Origin: Alcanivoracaceae bacterium
Lineage (GTDB): Bacteria > Pseudomonadota > Gammaproteobacteria > Pseudomonadales > Alcanivoracaceae
Assembly (NCBI GenBank): GCA_029213045.1
Contig: JARGPN010000009.1
Coordinates: 62,001 to 126,000, forward strand
Length of the DNA stretch: 64,000 nucleotides
Direction of reading: 5' to 3'
Part shown: positions 47,698 through 57,534 of the stretch, one piece after another
How positions within the stretch are numbered: position 1 is the first letter of the stretch
Layout of the letters: every line of letters starts with the position of its first letter
Position numbers and translations under genes: made by a program
The notes under the pieces: model-generated
Told to the model about the DNA's origin: nothing
The model's input: only the letters and a program-made list of their open reading frames with translations
Database searches by the model: none

Positions 47698-48854
47698 GCT
47701 GACTGCTCCCGCGAGTGCTGCTCGTCTGAATGGCCACCGTTGTGCTCATGATTGTGCTCATCGTCATGATCGTGATCACAGTCGCTGGCAATATGTAAAG
47801 TCCGCGTCGGGAAGGCGAACTCTGCACCATGCCCTTCAACGATCTGCATAATCTTCAACAATACATCTTGCTTAATATGCTGAAATTCCACCCACGCGGT
47901 GGTTTTGGTGAAGCAATAAACAAGGAATTCCAAATGCGATGCGCCGTACGCATCGAACGTGACAAATAAGGTTTGTTTCGTATCAATTTCCGGATGGTTA
48001 TGCAGCATTTTAGTGACGTCGCTACAAATCACTTCCAGTAGATGCCCATCACTGTAACGAATACCAAGTTGCTCACGAATACGACGATTCTGCATACGCG
48101 ACGGATTTTCTACCACGATGGAGGCGAACATAGAGTTTGGAATATACAACGGGCGTTTATCAAACGTACGGATGCGCGTTAACCGCCAACCTATATCCTC
48201 AACGGTCCCTTCAATCTGACGATCTGGCGAACGCACCCAATCCCCCACTGCGAAAGGCTTGTCCATATAAATCATTAAGCCGCCGAAAAAATTCGCCAAC
48301 AAATCTTTCGCAGCAAAGCCCACCGCAACACCGCCCACACCGCCGAACGCCAACACGCCGGAGATCGAATACCCAAGGCTTTGCACGATAATTAACAGAG
48401 CAGTAATCACCACGGACATGCGCAGCAATTTAGCAATCGCCTTCGCGGTGGTTTGATCCATCGGCTTATGCATCCGACCTGGGTCCACCACGTTGTGCTC
48501 CGCAAAGGAAATAAACCGAGTAAAAAACATCGCCACAATAATGATATAGGCGACCTTTCGGGCCGGATCTAGGTATTGAAATAACTCGACTTCTGTCACG
48601 CCCTGCAAAATATCAATGGCGAAAGCGATACCTATCGTCCACACAAACAGCCGCAATGGTATGCGCGCGGCTTCTAGCAATGCGTCATCCCATAAGCTTT
48701 CGGTGGTATCCACCAAGCGCTCAGCGATGTCGATACAACGCATCAAAATAAAATTGGTGCACACCGTTAAAAACACCACGGCAAAGACTTGCGTTAACCA
48801 CACACTTGTTTCGGTGGACGGGTTAAAAAACTGGGTTACATCCTGCCAAGACAT
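47694..48854 (-). CDS. MscS-family mechanosensitive channel with His-rich C-terminus
   Basis: The 386-residue protein has about four helices (residues 15-180). The MscS pore-lining segment and beta domain follow, around LAFGGVGGVAVGFAAKDLLANFFGGLMIYMDKPFAVGDWV, and a C-terminal alpha/beta domain lies at about 255-345. The end is unusual: about 30 residues rich in His/Asp (CDHDHDDEHNHEHNGGH) with seven His. That is a plausible metal-binding or acidic regulatory tail. It overlaps nagZ by 1 nt and hpt by 4 nt. Confidence 0.92.
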   Translation of the reverse strand: MSWQDVTQFFNPSTETSVWLTQVFAVVFLTVCTNFILMRCIDIAERLVDTTESLWDDALLEAARIPLRLFVWTIGIAFAIDILQGVTEVELFQYLDPARKVAYIIIVAMFFTRFISFAEHNVVDPGRMHKPMDQTTAKAIAKLLRMSVVITALLIIVQSLGYSISGVLAFGGVGGVAVGFAAKDLLANFFGGLMIYMDKPFAVGDWVRSPDRQIEGTVEDIGWRLTRIRTFDKRPLYIPNSMFASIVVENPSRMQNRRIREQLGIRYSDGHLLEVICSDVTKMLHNHPEIDTKQTLFVTFDAYGASHLEFLVYCFTKTTAWVEFQHIKQDVLLKIMQIVEGHGAEFAFPTRTLHIASDCDHDHDDEHNHEHNGGHSDEQHSREQSA

Positions 48855-49861
48855 TAAACGGTCTCCATCATCGCCTGAGCGATGGCTGTGGCATCTGCCA
48901 ACATTGATGAGTTGATCGAAGTATTTTTCGCAAGCATGGTGGTTGCGGAGACAACCTCACGTTTCGGCTGAGATTCCAAACATTGCAGCGTTTCTATTGC
49001 GCCCGCGCGGTCATTACAGACCAGCACCATGTCGCAACCCGCCGACAGTGCAGCCTCCGTGCGCTGGGCGTAGTTGCCAACGCTGGCGGCACCTTCCATT
49101 GCCAAATCATCAGAAAAAATTACACCGCTAAAACCAAGTTGCTGGCGTAAAATTTTCTGCAACCAAAACGGCGAAAAGCCCGCGGGCTCAGCGGCGACTT
49201 TTTCGTACACCACATGTGCGGGCATGATGCCCGCAAGTTTTGCCGCAAGTGCTTTGAACGGCACGATATCTTGGGACTCAATCTCGGAAAATTCGCGGGT
49301 ATCAATCGGAAGCTCTAAATGAGAATCCGCCTGTACGAATCCATGGCCAGGAAAGTGCTTCCCTGTTGCCGCCATGCCGGCCGCCGCCATGCCATCAATA
49401 AATGCGCCGGCAAGCTGCGTTGCACGGAACGGGTCGGCATGAAAGCTACGGTCACCGATGACGCTACTTTGGCCGAAATCCAAATCCAACACTGGCGCGA
49501 AGCTGATGTCGATACCGCAGGACACCAGTTCAGCGGCCATTAAACTGCCCAGCAGCTGGGCATGCTGTAATCCAACTTGCTGATCTTGTTCGTAGGTTTC
49601 TCCCAACATACGCATTGGCGGAATGCGCACGAATCCGTCGCGAAAGCGCTGTACGCGCCCCCCCTCTTGATCGACGGCAATGAGAATTTCCGGACGCACG
49701 GCGCGAATGGATTTTGCCAGCGCGGTGATTTGTTCGCGGCTTGAATAGTTTCGGCTGAAAAAAATGAGTCCACCGGTACCGGGGTGCTGGAGCAACTCTT
49801 TATCTTCTGCGGTCAGTTCGAGGCCGTCGATATCCAGCATAAGCAGGGGCTGGGCGTTCAT
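48854..49861 (-). CDS. nagZ: beta-N-acetylhexosaminidase NagZ
   Basis: NagZ removes GlcNAc from anhydromuropeptides in the cytosol during peptidoglycan recycling. Its products can induce AmpC-type responses. From the ATG at 49861 the protein has 335 residues with GLIFFSRNY, VDQEGGRVQRF, the catalytic-loop motif GKHFPGHGFVQADSHLELP and FSDDLAMEGA (Asp nucleophile). An AAGGA ribosome site 6 nt before this ATG supports it over 49894. It follows the YkuD gene by 8 nt. Confidence 0.96.
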   Translation of the reverse strand: MNAQPLLMLDIDGLELTAEDKELLQHPGTGGLIFFSRNYSSREQITALAKSIRAVRPEILIAVDQEGGRVQRFRDGFVRIPPMRMLGETYEQDQQVGLQHAQLLGSLMAAELVSCGIDISFAPVLDLDFGQSSVIGDRSFHADPFRATQLAGAFIDGMAAAGMAATGKHFPGHGFVQADSHLELPIDTREFSEIESQDIVPFKALAAKLAGIMPAHVVYEKVAAEPAGFSPFWLQKILRQQLGFSGVIFSDDLAMEGAASVGNYAQRTEAALSAGCDMVLVCNDRAGAIETLQCLESQPKREVVSATTMLAKNTSINSSMLADATAIAQAMMETV

Positions 49862-49869
49862 GGAATTCC

Positions 49870-50346
49870 TTATTCGTGGATCAGTACAGGACAACCGACC
49901 GGCACGCGATCGAACAGTTCAATAACATCGGTATTGCGCATACGAATACAGCCGTGAGAGCGCGGAACGCCCATTGGCTCGATGTCGGGAGTGCCGTGAA
50001 TATAGATGAAGCGTCGCATGGAATCCACGCTGCCCATTCGGTTTACACCGGGTTCGCAGCCGCTCAACCATAGAATGCGTGAAAGAATCCAATCGCGCTG
50101 GGGATGCTGCGCCGACAACGCTGGCGTCCACACTTCGCCTGTTGGGCGACGTCCAACCAGTACGGAGCCCTGCTCTAATCCAGCGCCAATGCGCGCACGA
50201 ATTTGATGGCGGCCTAACGGCGTACAGTGGCTTCCTTCACTCTGACCAACGCCCTTTAGCGCGGTCGACACGGTGAAGTAACGCGCCGGCATGTCGCCGT
50301 CGTACAGCACCAGCATCTGTTCGGAAATACTGACATCAATAAGCAT
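49870..50346 (-). CDS. Cytosolic YkuD-fold protein, probable L,D-carboxypeptidase
   Basis: The 158-residue YkuD domain has the catalytic core FIYIHGTPDIEPMGVPRSHGCIRM (His and Cys). There is no signal peptide or membrane helix at the N-terminus (MLIDVSISEQMLVLYDGD), so it should be cytosolic. Most L,D-transpeptidases are exported. Cytosolic YkuD proteins such as ElsL/LdtK of Acinetobacter act as L,D-carboxypeptidases in peptidoglycan recycling. Its place 8 nt before nagZ supports that role here. Substrate is inferred. Confidence 0.85.
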   Translation of the reverse strand: MLIDVSISEQMLVLYDGDMPARYFTVSTALKGVGQSEGSHCTPLGRHQIRARIGAGLEQGSVLVGRRPTGEVWTPALSAQHPQRDWILSRILWLSGCEPGVNRMGSVDSMRRFIYIHGTPDIEPMGVPRSHGCIRMRNTDVIELFDRVPVGCPVLIHE

Positions 50347-50351
50347 GACGC

Positions 50352-50984
50352 CTAGGATGCCTCGCTGGGTGCACGAATTCCACCTGCAACAAACTCTAGC
50401 AACATGTCATTCACCTGCTCTGGCTTGATGGATTGCGGTAAATCGTTATTCGAAATCGCCAGCAGCGATTCCATGCCGGACAACGCGAACGTAGTGGCAC
50501 CAAGGGCAAAATGGACGCGCCAAAATCGCTCAAGCGGCGTCAGTGTCGGTGTAGCGGCGGTAAGAAGGTGCAAAAAGCGCCCAAAAACGGCACCGTAGCG
50601 CTCACGCAAGAAGCGCCGCATATGCCCTTGTGCTTGCGTATAGGCCAGCCCGCTTAAACGAAAAAAGATTGCCACACGACGGGTATCACTGCGGTGCGTA
50701 TCGAGCGCAGTGCGAGAGACCAGCCCTAATAGCTTCTCTAGCGTCAGTGATTGCTCAAGCGAATCATCCATACGCGTTTCCAACATGCCGCAAAACGGGT
50801 TTAGAAAGCGCTCAAACACAGCCTGAATGAGCGCCTCTTTGGAGCCAAAGTGATAGTTCACTGCAGCAAGATTCACGCCTGCTTTGCTGGTAATCGCGCG
50901 CAAGCTGGTTTCCGCAAAGCCTTTTTGCGCAAACAACACTTCCGCCGTATCCAGAATACGCTCAACAGTATTGGCCTGCGTCAT
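50352..50984 (-). CDS. psrA: PsrA-like TetR-family regulator
   Basis: The protein is 210 residues from the ATG at 50984. An N-terminal TetR HTH (about 5-50: LRAITSKAGVNLAAVNYHFGSKEALIQAV) precedes a helical ligand domain. In Pseudomonas, psrA is linked to lexA and nagZ, regulates beta-oxidation and rpoS, and binds long-chain fatty acids. Here it leads into ykuD-nagZ. The start is supported by a GGGAGA ribosome site and by a PsrA-type operator just upstream. The frame extends to 50999. Targets are not shown. Confidence 0.85.
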   Translation of the reverse strand: MTQANTVERILDTAEVLFAQKGFAETSLRAITSKAGVNLAAVNYHFGSKEALIQAVFERFLNPFCGMLETRMDDSLEQSLTLEKLLGLVSRTALDTHRSDTRRVAIFFRLSGLAYTQAQGHMRRFLRERYGAVFGRFLHLLTAATPTLTPLERFWRVHFALGATTFALSGMESLLAISNNDLPQSIKPEQVNDMLLEFVAGGIRAPSEAS

Positions 50985-50996
50985 GAGTGTCTCCCG

Positions 50997-51010
50997 CAAA
51001 CAAACGTTTG
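50997..51010. promoter_or_regulatory. PsrA-type operator
   Basis: CAAAC-AAAC-GTTTG fits the published PsrA consensus (C/GAAAC, 2-4 nt, GTTTG/C). It lies 13 nt before the psrA ATG, consistent with autorepression. The inner CAAACGTTTG is a perfect palindrome. Confidence 0.7.
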
Positions 51011-51183
51011 AAACGTATGTTGGAGAGTGTTTTACGCTATGGCAAGTGGCGGGCGCTGGAATGCGAAGCGCTTAACGATTAAGCGCTACAAATGAGGATT
51101 CAGTGGCGAAAAGGTTTTGTTGTGTCGAAAAAGAAATAACGAGGAGAAGCGCTGCTCTCTTGCCTAGGCGGGGTAAAAAAACG

Positions 51184-51209
51184 GTGGGAGCTTGCAGGCA
51201 AGCTCCCAC
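51184..51209. repeat. REP-derived short palindrome
   Basis: 12-bp perfect arms GTGGGAGCTTGC / GCAAGCTCCCAC have a 2-nt centre. It is the outer half of the REP unit joined head to head without the GCGAT part. It lies in the spacer after the outer-membrane protein gene (minus). Confidence 0.85.
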
Positions 51210-51253
51210 AGGTAAAGCGAGCTCGTAGCAGAACAGCTACCACAAGCTCCCGA

Positions 51254-52543
51254 CTAGAAGTAATACACCAACTCTAACTGGATCATATCGTCGGCTGAGT
51301 ACACCGACAAAGGCCTATCCGGCGCTTGCGACGTCAGCGCCGCACCAAACACTTGCTCCGTGGTTGGCGGCTTGCCCGTATCTGTATAAAAGCGCCCTTC
51401 TAACGACACTTTAATTTGATCACCGAAGCGGCGGCTTGTTTCTAAACTGACGGCTTTCTCTTCCGTTTCTGAATCCCAGATTAAACCGAGCAACAGATCC
51501 GTGGAGGCGACATCATTGAAGGTTAAGCGCGTGCCGAACAACCAATCGTGTTCAAACGGCGAGGCAAGTAATGCATCACGATCTTCCCACATATACTCAA
51601 CGATATAGCCCAGGTCGATATCGCTACCGAACAACGCCACTTGCGTATATTCAAAACCGCCATCCAGCGCCGTATATCGATCACCCTGACCGCTACGACT
51701 AATCGCCTCCAGCTTTAACAACCAGCCATCCAAAAGATACTGGAGCTCCATGCCAGACTGATCGATAACGTTGTAATACGGCGTCAGTGTCGCGTCGAAC
51801 CCAGCGGGTAATTGGCCAGTTTGCAACAACGCCAGCCGCTCCGGAGGTGTTAAGTCTTGCACGTTAGGCAATAACAGCGGATCACGCGACGTGCCGGAAA
51901 AATGCGATAGCGCAACTTGAGCGTTGCCGAAAAACATTTGCAATCGAATCGCCGCATCAACACGCGTGTCTTCCGCGCTGGATTCATACAGAGCGTTATC
52001 GACGTCTATATTTACCGGCAATCGCGGACGGCCATCTTCACCTGGAAAAGTGCGCTCACGAAAACCCGGCAGTAGATAAACATCTAAAATACCCCAATCC
52101 TGAACGGTTGAGACATTGATCATCGGCTGGCCAAGCTTTTCTTCGCCATCCACCTGATCGACTAAATCAGTTTGGTTAATAATATCAACAAGGTGCCGCC
52201 CCTCGGTCACACCCCAAAATACTTTACGAATACCAACGCGGGATTCCCATTGCGACGCGACGTGAATCCACGACAACTCGCGGATGTCGGCATGGGTGCG
52301 TTCACTGTCATTCTCATCTACACGCGCATAGGGAATAAACGTAAAAATATCATTACGGTCATTCCACTCGTGATACAGCTCACCTTTAGCGTAGGCAGAA
52401 CCGTTATGCCAGTAGTCGGTATAACCTGGGCCGTCCGTAAAATAACGGCCCTCACCGGCAACCTCACCACGAAAATCCCATGCATTCGCAACGGCAGAAC
52501 TTAATGCAACGGCCGTTACGATCGCTCGACTAATATTTTTCAC
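51254..52543 (-). CDS. Outer-membrane protein paired with LolA-like protein
   Basis: The protein is 429 residues from a GTG at 52543, with a signal peptide of about 21 residues (ALSSAVANA|WD). The mature part is rich in aromatic strands and ends QLELVYYF, a terminal Phe typical of barrels. Homologues (DUF1302-like) usually sit beside a LolA-like protein and an MMPL/RND transporter. Here only the LolA-like partner is adjacent. A GTG at 52564 would overlap that gene; 52543 gives a better signal peptide and an AGAGAG ribosome site. The cargo is unknown. Confidence 0.78.
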   Translation of the reverse strand: MKNISRAIVTAVALSSAVANAWDFRGEVAGEGRYFTDGPGYTDYWHNGSAYAKGELYHEWNDRNDIFTFIPYARVDENDSERTHADIRELSWIHVASQWESRVGIRKVFWGVTEGRHLVDIINQTDLVDQVDGEEKLGQPMINVSTVQDWGILDVYLLPGFRERTFPGEDGRPRLPVNIDVDNALYESSAEDTRVDAAIRLQMFFGNAQVALSHFSGTSRDPLLLPNVQDLTPPERLALLQTGQLPAGFDATLTPYYNVIDQSGMELQYLLDGWLLKLEAISRSGQGDRYTALDGGFEYTQVALFGSDIDLGYIVEYMWEDRDALLASPFEHDWLFGTRLTFNDVASTDLLLGLIWDSETEEKAVSLETSRRFGDQIKVSLEGRFYTDTGKPPTTEQVFGAALTSQAPDRPLSVYSADDMIQLELVYYF

Positions 52544-52553
52544 AATGACTCTC

Positions 52554-53336
52554 TTATCGCGCACGCATCAAACTGTTTTGAGTGAAGTCAGACTCTTTCA
52601 AGCCCGCATCAAATTTATAGTTAGTCCAATACAGTTCAGTGGCCTTGCCAGTTTGATGATTGACCATGTGCATTTTGCCCGGACGCCAAAACTTATCTTT
52701 GTACAACTGATAGTCCGTCATAGTGAGGGTTTTCAGCAGACTTTCTTTGCGGTCGTAATATTCAACTTTCTGCACGCGATATTCTTTTGTATCTAACCAC
52801 GTAATTTGGCGGGTATAGCCGGAATATTTGTCCGTTGGGTAGCGCTCTGACACAAAGCACGTTAACTCGCCACATGGCTCTTCTTTCAAAAACTTGTAGG
52901 TATACTTTTCAACTTCTTGCGAACGCATATCTTCAAACGCAAATTCGCTGCCCATGAAGGAGCCCGATTGGTTTTTTGATGCGATGGTTTTTACACGACG
53001 CAACGCAGGCAAGTACAACCACTGATCATCGTCTTTGCTTTTGTAGCTCCACGTCAGCAGAGCTGTCCCGCGGACATCCGCAGGCGTATCAAAAATCGTC
53101 AGGCCTTTATCACCTTCGTCACCCTTGCCTTCCAATGTTTTAACACGCAGTTCGCGCTCGGAGGTTTCTCCACGCTTGCTTATCAACACCATGCGCATGG
53201 ACGCTTCCAGATCACCGAACCCTTCGCCACGGCTATCTGCTTCTCGAGCAATCTCTAAACCTTTATTTTCAACAGCTTCAGCTAAAACGACGCTGGGAAA
53301 TGCAATCAATGCCACGGCGGCAAGATGACGGAACAT
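52554..53336 (-). CDS. LolA-like periplasmic lipoprotein-sorting-family protein
   Basis: The protein is 260 residues with a Sec signal peptide (about 1-19, VVLA|EA). The mature part has GLEIAREADSRGEGFGDLEASMRM, a conserved GTALLTWSYKSKDDDQWLYLPALRRV and SGSFMGSEFAFEDM. These match the outer membrane lipoprotein-sorting family (LolA_like, PF17131). GGAGAACACT before the ATG at 53336 fixes the start over 53366. It lies 10 nt before the OM partner gene, an operon. The role is probably lipid or lipoprotein transfer to that partner. Confidence 0.88.
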   Translation of the reverse strand: MFRHLAAVALIAFPSVVLAEAVENKGLEIAREADSRGEGFGDLEASMRMVLISKRGETSERELRVKTLEGKGDEGDKGLTIFDTPADVRGTALLTWSYKSKDDDQWLYLPALRRVKTIASKNQSGSFMGSEFAFEDMRSQEVEKYTYKFLKEEPCGELTCFVSERYPTDKYSGYTRQITWLDTKEYRVQKVEYYDRKESLLKTLTMTDYQLYKDKFWRPGKMHMVNHQTGKATELYWTNYKFDAGLKESDFTQNSLMRAR

Positions 53337-53539
53337 AGTGTTCTCCGACTTATAGTTGGTGATCAAAATTCACGTGTAGCGCAGCTCACCTTAGCTAGAC
53401 GATGTAGGTTGGTCAACGAAGGAGCGGGCCAATTTGCCTGAAATTTCATGGCACCAACATGAATGATACTCATGTGATGCCAATCATTATGATGAAAGGA
53501 GGTGGGAATTTAGAAAGGAAGACGCGTAATGAGCCGCCA

Positions 53540-54211
53540 CTACACGTTTGGCGGCAAGTTATCTCGATGGCCGTCTTGTTGGGCGCTGTAATCAGAAAAA
53601 ACGTGTTGAAATGCATCTTCAACGCTATCGGTAATGTAAAAGCGCTTTACGTCGTCCGCATCAATGCATCCCTCTGCTAGCATCGTTTGCGTCATCCAAT
53701 CGATCAGGCCCTTCCAGTAATCGACACCGAAAAGAACGATTGGAAAGGGCTGGATCTTGCCGGTTTGCACCAACGTTAATGCTTCAAACAGTTCGTCCAA
53801 CGTGCCAAAGCCGCCCGGGAAGACAACAAAACCCACCGCATGTTTTACAAACATCAGTTTGCGAACGAAGAAATAACGGAAATCCAAACACAAATCCTGA
53901 TAACGATTTGCGCCCTGCTCGTGCGGCAACTCAATATTTAATCCAATGGAACAGGATTCAGTATCGAACGCCCCCTCGTTTGCGCCCTCCATGATGCCTG
54001 GACCACCGCCCGTTAAGACGTTTAATCCTGACTCACCAAAGCGCTTCGCCAACGCACGAGCATTTTGATAATGCACCGACTCCGGTCCCAATCGCGCGCT
54101 ACCGTAAATAGTGACCGACGGACCGATGCCAGCGAGATGCTCAATGCCATCCACCAACTCAGCCTGAATACGCAGTACTCGCCACGCTTCACGAGCTCTT
54201 AAATCATCCAT
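53540..54211 (-). CDS. LOG-family protein (TIGR00730, Rossmann-like)
   Basis: The 223-residue protein has the LOG signatures GGGPGIMEGANEGA and PGGFGTLDELFEALTLVQ, which include the arginine-less active site. LOG proteins remove ribose-5-phosphate from nucleoside monophosphates. Its role in this bacterium is unknown. It starts 1 nt after the DUF6586 stop, so it is co-transcribed with topA and DUF6586. Confidence 0.9.
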   Translation of the reverse strand: MDDLRAREAWRVLRIQAELVDGIEHLAGIGPSVTIYGSARLGPESVHYQNARALAKRFGESGLNVLTGGGPGIMEGANEGAFDTESCSIGLNIELPHEQGANRYQDLCLDFRYFFVRKLMFVKHAVGFVVFPGGFGTLDELFEALTLVQTGKIQPFPIVLFGVDYWKGLIDWMTQTMLAEGCIDADDVKRFYITDSVEDAFQHVFSDYSAQQDGHRDNLPPNV

Positions 54212-54745
54212 TTACCATTCCTCCATGTGCGCGGTCGCGTCCTCAAGGATCTGCTTCACGCGCAATACTGCTTGGTCAATGCGATCCAAATCTCCACTCG
54301 CCAACGGCGCATACGGATCTTCAGCTTGCATGCCCAGCGAACCCTCTTCTGGTGGCGGCGTAGGTCGACGCGCCATACCGCTCGCACCGCTAGCAGCCAT
54401 CACTTGCTGCTCAAGCCAAAACAAAGGGTCTGTGCGATTCGTGCGGGCGGCATCGAGAATATTAATTTCAGGAGACGTCATGTTCTGCGCGGCAAACGCC
54501 TCAACGATGGCCGGCAAACTTAACAACTGCGCCGCAGACGTGACGCCAAGATTTTGCGCAGCATTACGAGCAAGCCCGATTAGCGCACTATAGAGATGAA
54601 AAATAACGGCGCCGCGCAGTGCTAATAGCTCACCGTGCGACGCTGCATTTTGTTGCCGTTGACGTAGCTGTTGTAACAGCAGTTGCGCGAACCATTGGCG
54701 CTCGCGCAAACCGCTTACTTGGCTGTCTCGGACCATACGCGACAT
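54212..54745 (-). CDS. DUF6586 family protein
   Basis: The 177-residue protein is mostly helical with many Gln/Ala/Leu. It starts SRMVRDSQVSGLRERQWFAQLLLQQLRQRQQ and ends DRIDQAVLRVKQILEDATAHMEEW. It lies between topA and LOG, as a homologue does in Pseudomonas, but I know of no function. No signal peptide or membrane segment is seen. Confidence 0.75.
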   Translation of the reverse strand: MSRMVRDSQVSGLRERQWFAQLLLQQLRQRQQNAASHGELLALRGAVIFHLYSALIGLARNAAQNLGVTSAAQLLSLPAIVEAFAAQNMTSPEINILDAARTNRTDPLFWLEQQVMAASGASGMARRPTPPPEEGSLGMQAEDPYAPLASGDLDRIDQAVLRVKQILEDATAHMEEW

Positions 54746-54762
54746 AAGCGAACTCCGAGGTA

Positions 54763-57534
54763 TTAGTCTTTTTTCGCCGGCGATTTTTTAGCAGCAGCTT
54801 TTTTCGCTGCGGCCTTCTTCTTCGCAGGCGCTTTCTTTTTCGCAGCAGCTTTTTTCTTGGCGGGTGCTTTTTTCTTCGGCGCAGCCTTTTCCACTATTTG
54901 CCAGCGACCGTCAGTATAAAACGCACTCCAGCCCGTGGGCTTACCGTCCACCTCAGTCTGCACGTATTGCTCTTTGGTTTTCCGGCTATAACGATACAAC
55001 GCCTTATTGCCATCTGAATCTTCGGCTGGCGCGTCGGCAAGATAACGTAATTTCTCATCCAGCTGATCTTTGACGGAAACCACTTCTTCTACCAACGGCG
55101 CGCGCGTTTCGCGGTTTTTCGGGAACTGGCTCGCGGCAAGGAAAATACCCGACGCGCCATCACGAAGCAGATAATGGTCATCTACTTTTTCACATTTCAA
55201 GTGTGGCATCGCGATAGGGTCAGCACGTGGCGGCGCAGGTTCGCCGCTGCGCAATAACTTGCGCGTGTTGCCACAGGCTTCGTTCGTACATTTAAAGAAT
55301 TTTCCAAAGCGACCTGTGCGTAACTGCATCTCGTTACTGCACTTTTCACATTCAAGCACCGGCCCTTCGTATCCTTTAATACGAAATTCGCCGCTTTCGA
55401 CAACATAACCGCTGCAATCAGGGTTGTTACCACAAACGTGCAGTTTGCGTTTCTCATCGATTAAATAGCTGTCCATCGCCGTACGGCAAATTGGACACCG
55501 TTTTTTGCGGCGCTGCTCTAGCGCTTCGGCTTCTTCATCATCGACATCGGTTTTTACCGCTTCTTCACCAGGCGATAAATTCAACGTCGCGGTGCAGCGC
55601 TCCTTTGGCGGCAATGAATAACCGGAACAGCCGAGGAATACACCCGTGGAGCCGGTGCGAATTTGCATCGGACGACCACAGGTTGGGCACGCAATGTCCG
55701 TATCGGTAGGCAAGTTCGCGCGCATACCGCCGGTTGCTTGTTTGCCCTCGCCAATGCCTTTGGCATCTTCTAATTTCTTCAACAAATCAGCGTAAAATTC
55801 GTCAAGCACCGAACGCCAGCTCAACTCACCGGCAGCCACTTTATCCAGTGTTTCTTCCATGCGTGCGGTAAAGCTGTAATCCATTAAATTGGGAAACGAC
55901 TCAACCAAACGGTCTGTAACGATATCGCCCATTTTTTCGGCATAGAAACGGCGGCTTTCTGTTTTCACATAGCCGCGATCTTGAATGGTAGAAATAATGG
56001 CGGCGTAGGTGGAAGGTCGTCCAATACCGCGCTTTTCCAACTCTTTTACTAGGCTCGCTTCGGTATACCGTGCAGGCGGCTTGGTAAAGTGTTGCTTAGT
56101 TTCGACTAACTCTAATTTTAGCGTGTCGCCTTTGTTCAGTGCAGGCAACTCTTCGTCTTCTGGGTTCTTGCGTGACATGGGCGGCAAGATGCGCGTCCAA
56201 CCGTCAAACTTAAGAATGCGGCCTTTAACTTTTAGCTCGTAATCGCCAGCCTCCGCCGTAAGCGTGCTGCTGAGGTATTCAGCGTGCGGCAATTGACAGG
56301 CAATAAATTGGCGACGAATTAAATCGTACAAACGCTGTGCGTCGCGTTCCATATCTTTAAGCGAATCACCTTCGCGGCCGACTTCCGATGGACGAATCGC
56401 TTCATGCGCTTCCTGGGCGCCTTCGCGGCTCGAATAGGAAATTGGCTTTTCCAACAAATATTCTTTGCCGAGCTTTTTCTCGATCCACTCGCGACACGCT
56501 TGTACTGCATCGGCGCTGAGGTTTGTTGAGTCCGTACGCATATAGGTGATGTGACCACCTTCGTACAGCCGCTGCGCCAGCATCATGGTTTTCTTCACGC
56601 CAAAGTTAAGGCGCGTGCTCGCCGCTTGCTGAAGCGTAGATGTTATAAAAGGTGCGGACGGTTTTGAGCGCGTAGGACGATCTTCACGTTCAATAATTTT
56701 TAGCGCGCTTTGCGCCTTCAGCGCCGTTTCATGCTTGCGCGCATCGGCTTCATTATCGGGGCGGAATGCAACGCCAGAACAACGCGCCACTTGCATGCGC
56801 ACATTGCCTTTGTCGTGTGCGCCGGTGCCATGCATTTCCCAATATTCATCTGGGATAAATGCACGAATTTCCTTCTCGCGCTCAACGATCAATTCCACCG
56901 CGACAGATTGCACGCGTCCCGCCGACAAGCCGCGGGCAATTTTTTCCCATAGCAATGGCGACAGCATGAAACCCACAACACGATCAAGGAAACGTCGCGC
57001 TTGCTGCGCTTCAACGCGCGGCATATCGAGCTTGCCGGGCTGATGAAACGCTTCTTGGATGGCTTTTTTGGTGATCTCGTTGAACACCACGCGGTCAAAG
57101 CGTGAATCGTCGCCGCCAATCACTTCCCGCAGGTGCCATGCAATGGCCTCCCCTTCGCGGTCCAAGTCGGTCGCGAGATAGATGCGATCTGCTTTTTCTG
57201 CCAGTCGTTTTAGCTCATCAATGACTTTTTCTTTACCGGGCAGGATCTCGTAATCTGCCTCCCAGCCGGCGTCAGGATTGATGCCCATGCGAGCCACGAG
57301 CTGGCTTCGCGCCTTACGACGCTTGTGCTCTGCACGCTCCTCTGGAGGCAGCGAGCGAGTGTATGCCGCTTCCTTCGCACGTTCCGCGGGGGTGCTCTTG
57401 CTCTTGCCCGAACCGCTCACAGGGAGATCGCGAACATGGCCGACGCTGGACTTGACGATAAAATCGTCGCCCAGATAGCGATTGATAGTGCGCGCCTTGG
57501 CTGGCGACTCCACGATAACCAGAGATTTAGCCAT
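54763..57534 (-). CDS. topA: DNA topoisomerase I
   Basis: The 923-residue type IA topoisomerase relaxes negative supercoils. The Toprim domain is [24 protein letters not shown]. The active-site Tyr lies in [14 protein letters not shown] (about 319). Three C-terminal zinc-finger-like repeats (CPTCGR, CPICRT, CEKCSN with later Cys) fall in about 600-760. The end is a low-complexity Lys/Ala/Pro tail (about 870-923), probably DNA- or RNAP-binding. topA-DUF6586-LOG is a likely operon. Confidence 0.97.
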   Translation of the reverse strand: MAKSLVIVESPAKARTINRYLGDDFIVKSSVGHVRDLPVSGSGKSKSTPAERAKEAAYTRSLPPEERAEHKRRKARSQLVARMGINPDAGWEADYEILPGKEKVIDELKRLAEKADRIYLATDLDREGEAIAWHLREVIGGDDSRFDRVVFNEITKKAIQEAFHQPGKLDMPRVEAQQARRFLDRVVGFMLSPLLWEKIARGLSAGRVQSVAVELIVEREKEIRAFIPDEYWEMHGTGAHDKGNVRMQVARCSGVAFRPDNEADARKHETALKAQSALKIIEREDRPTRSKPSAPFITSTLQQAASTRLNFGVKKTMMLAQRLYEGGHITYMRTDSTNLSADAVQACREWIEKKLGKEYLLEKPISYSSREGAQEAHEAIRPSEVGREGDSLKDMERDAQRLYDLIRRQFIACQLPHAEYLSSTLTAEAGDYELKVKGRILKFDGWTRILPPMSRKNPEDEELPALNKGDTLKLELVETKQHFTKPPARYTEASLVKELEKRGIGRPSTYAAIISTIQDRGYVKTESRRFYAEKMGDIVTDRLVESFPNLMDYSFTARMEETLDKVAAGELSWRSVLDEFYADLLKKLEDAKGIGEGKQATGGMRANLPTDTDIACPTCGRPMQIRTGSTGVFLGCSGYSLPPKERCTATLNLSPGEEAVKTDVDDEEAEALEQRRKKRCPICRTAMDSYLIDEKRKLHVCGNNPDCSGYVVESGEFRIKGYEGPVLECEKCSNEMQLRTGRFGKFFKCTNEACGNTRKLLRSGEPAPPRADPIAMPHLKCEKVDDHYLLRDGASGIFLAASQFPKNRETRAPLVEEVVSVKDQLDEKLRYLADAPAEDSDGNKALYRYSRKTKEQYVQTEVDGKPTGWSAFYTDGRWQIVEKAAPKKKAPAKKKAAAKKKAPAKKKAAAKKAAAKKSPAKKD

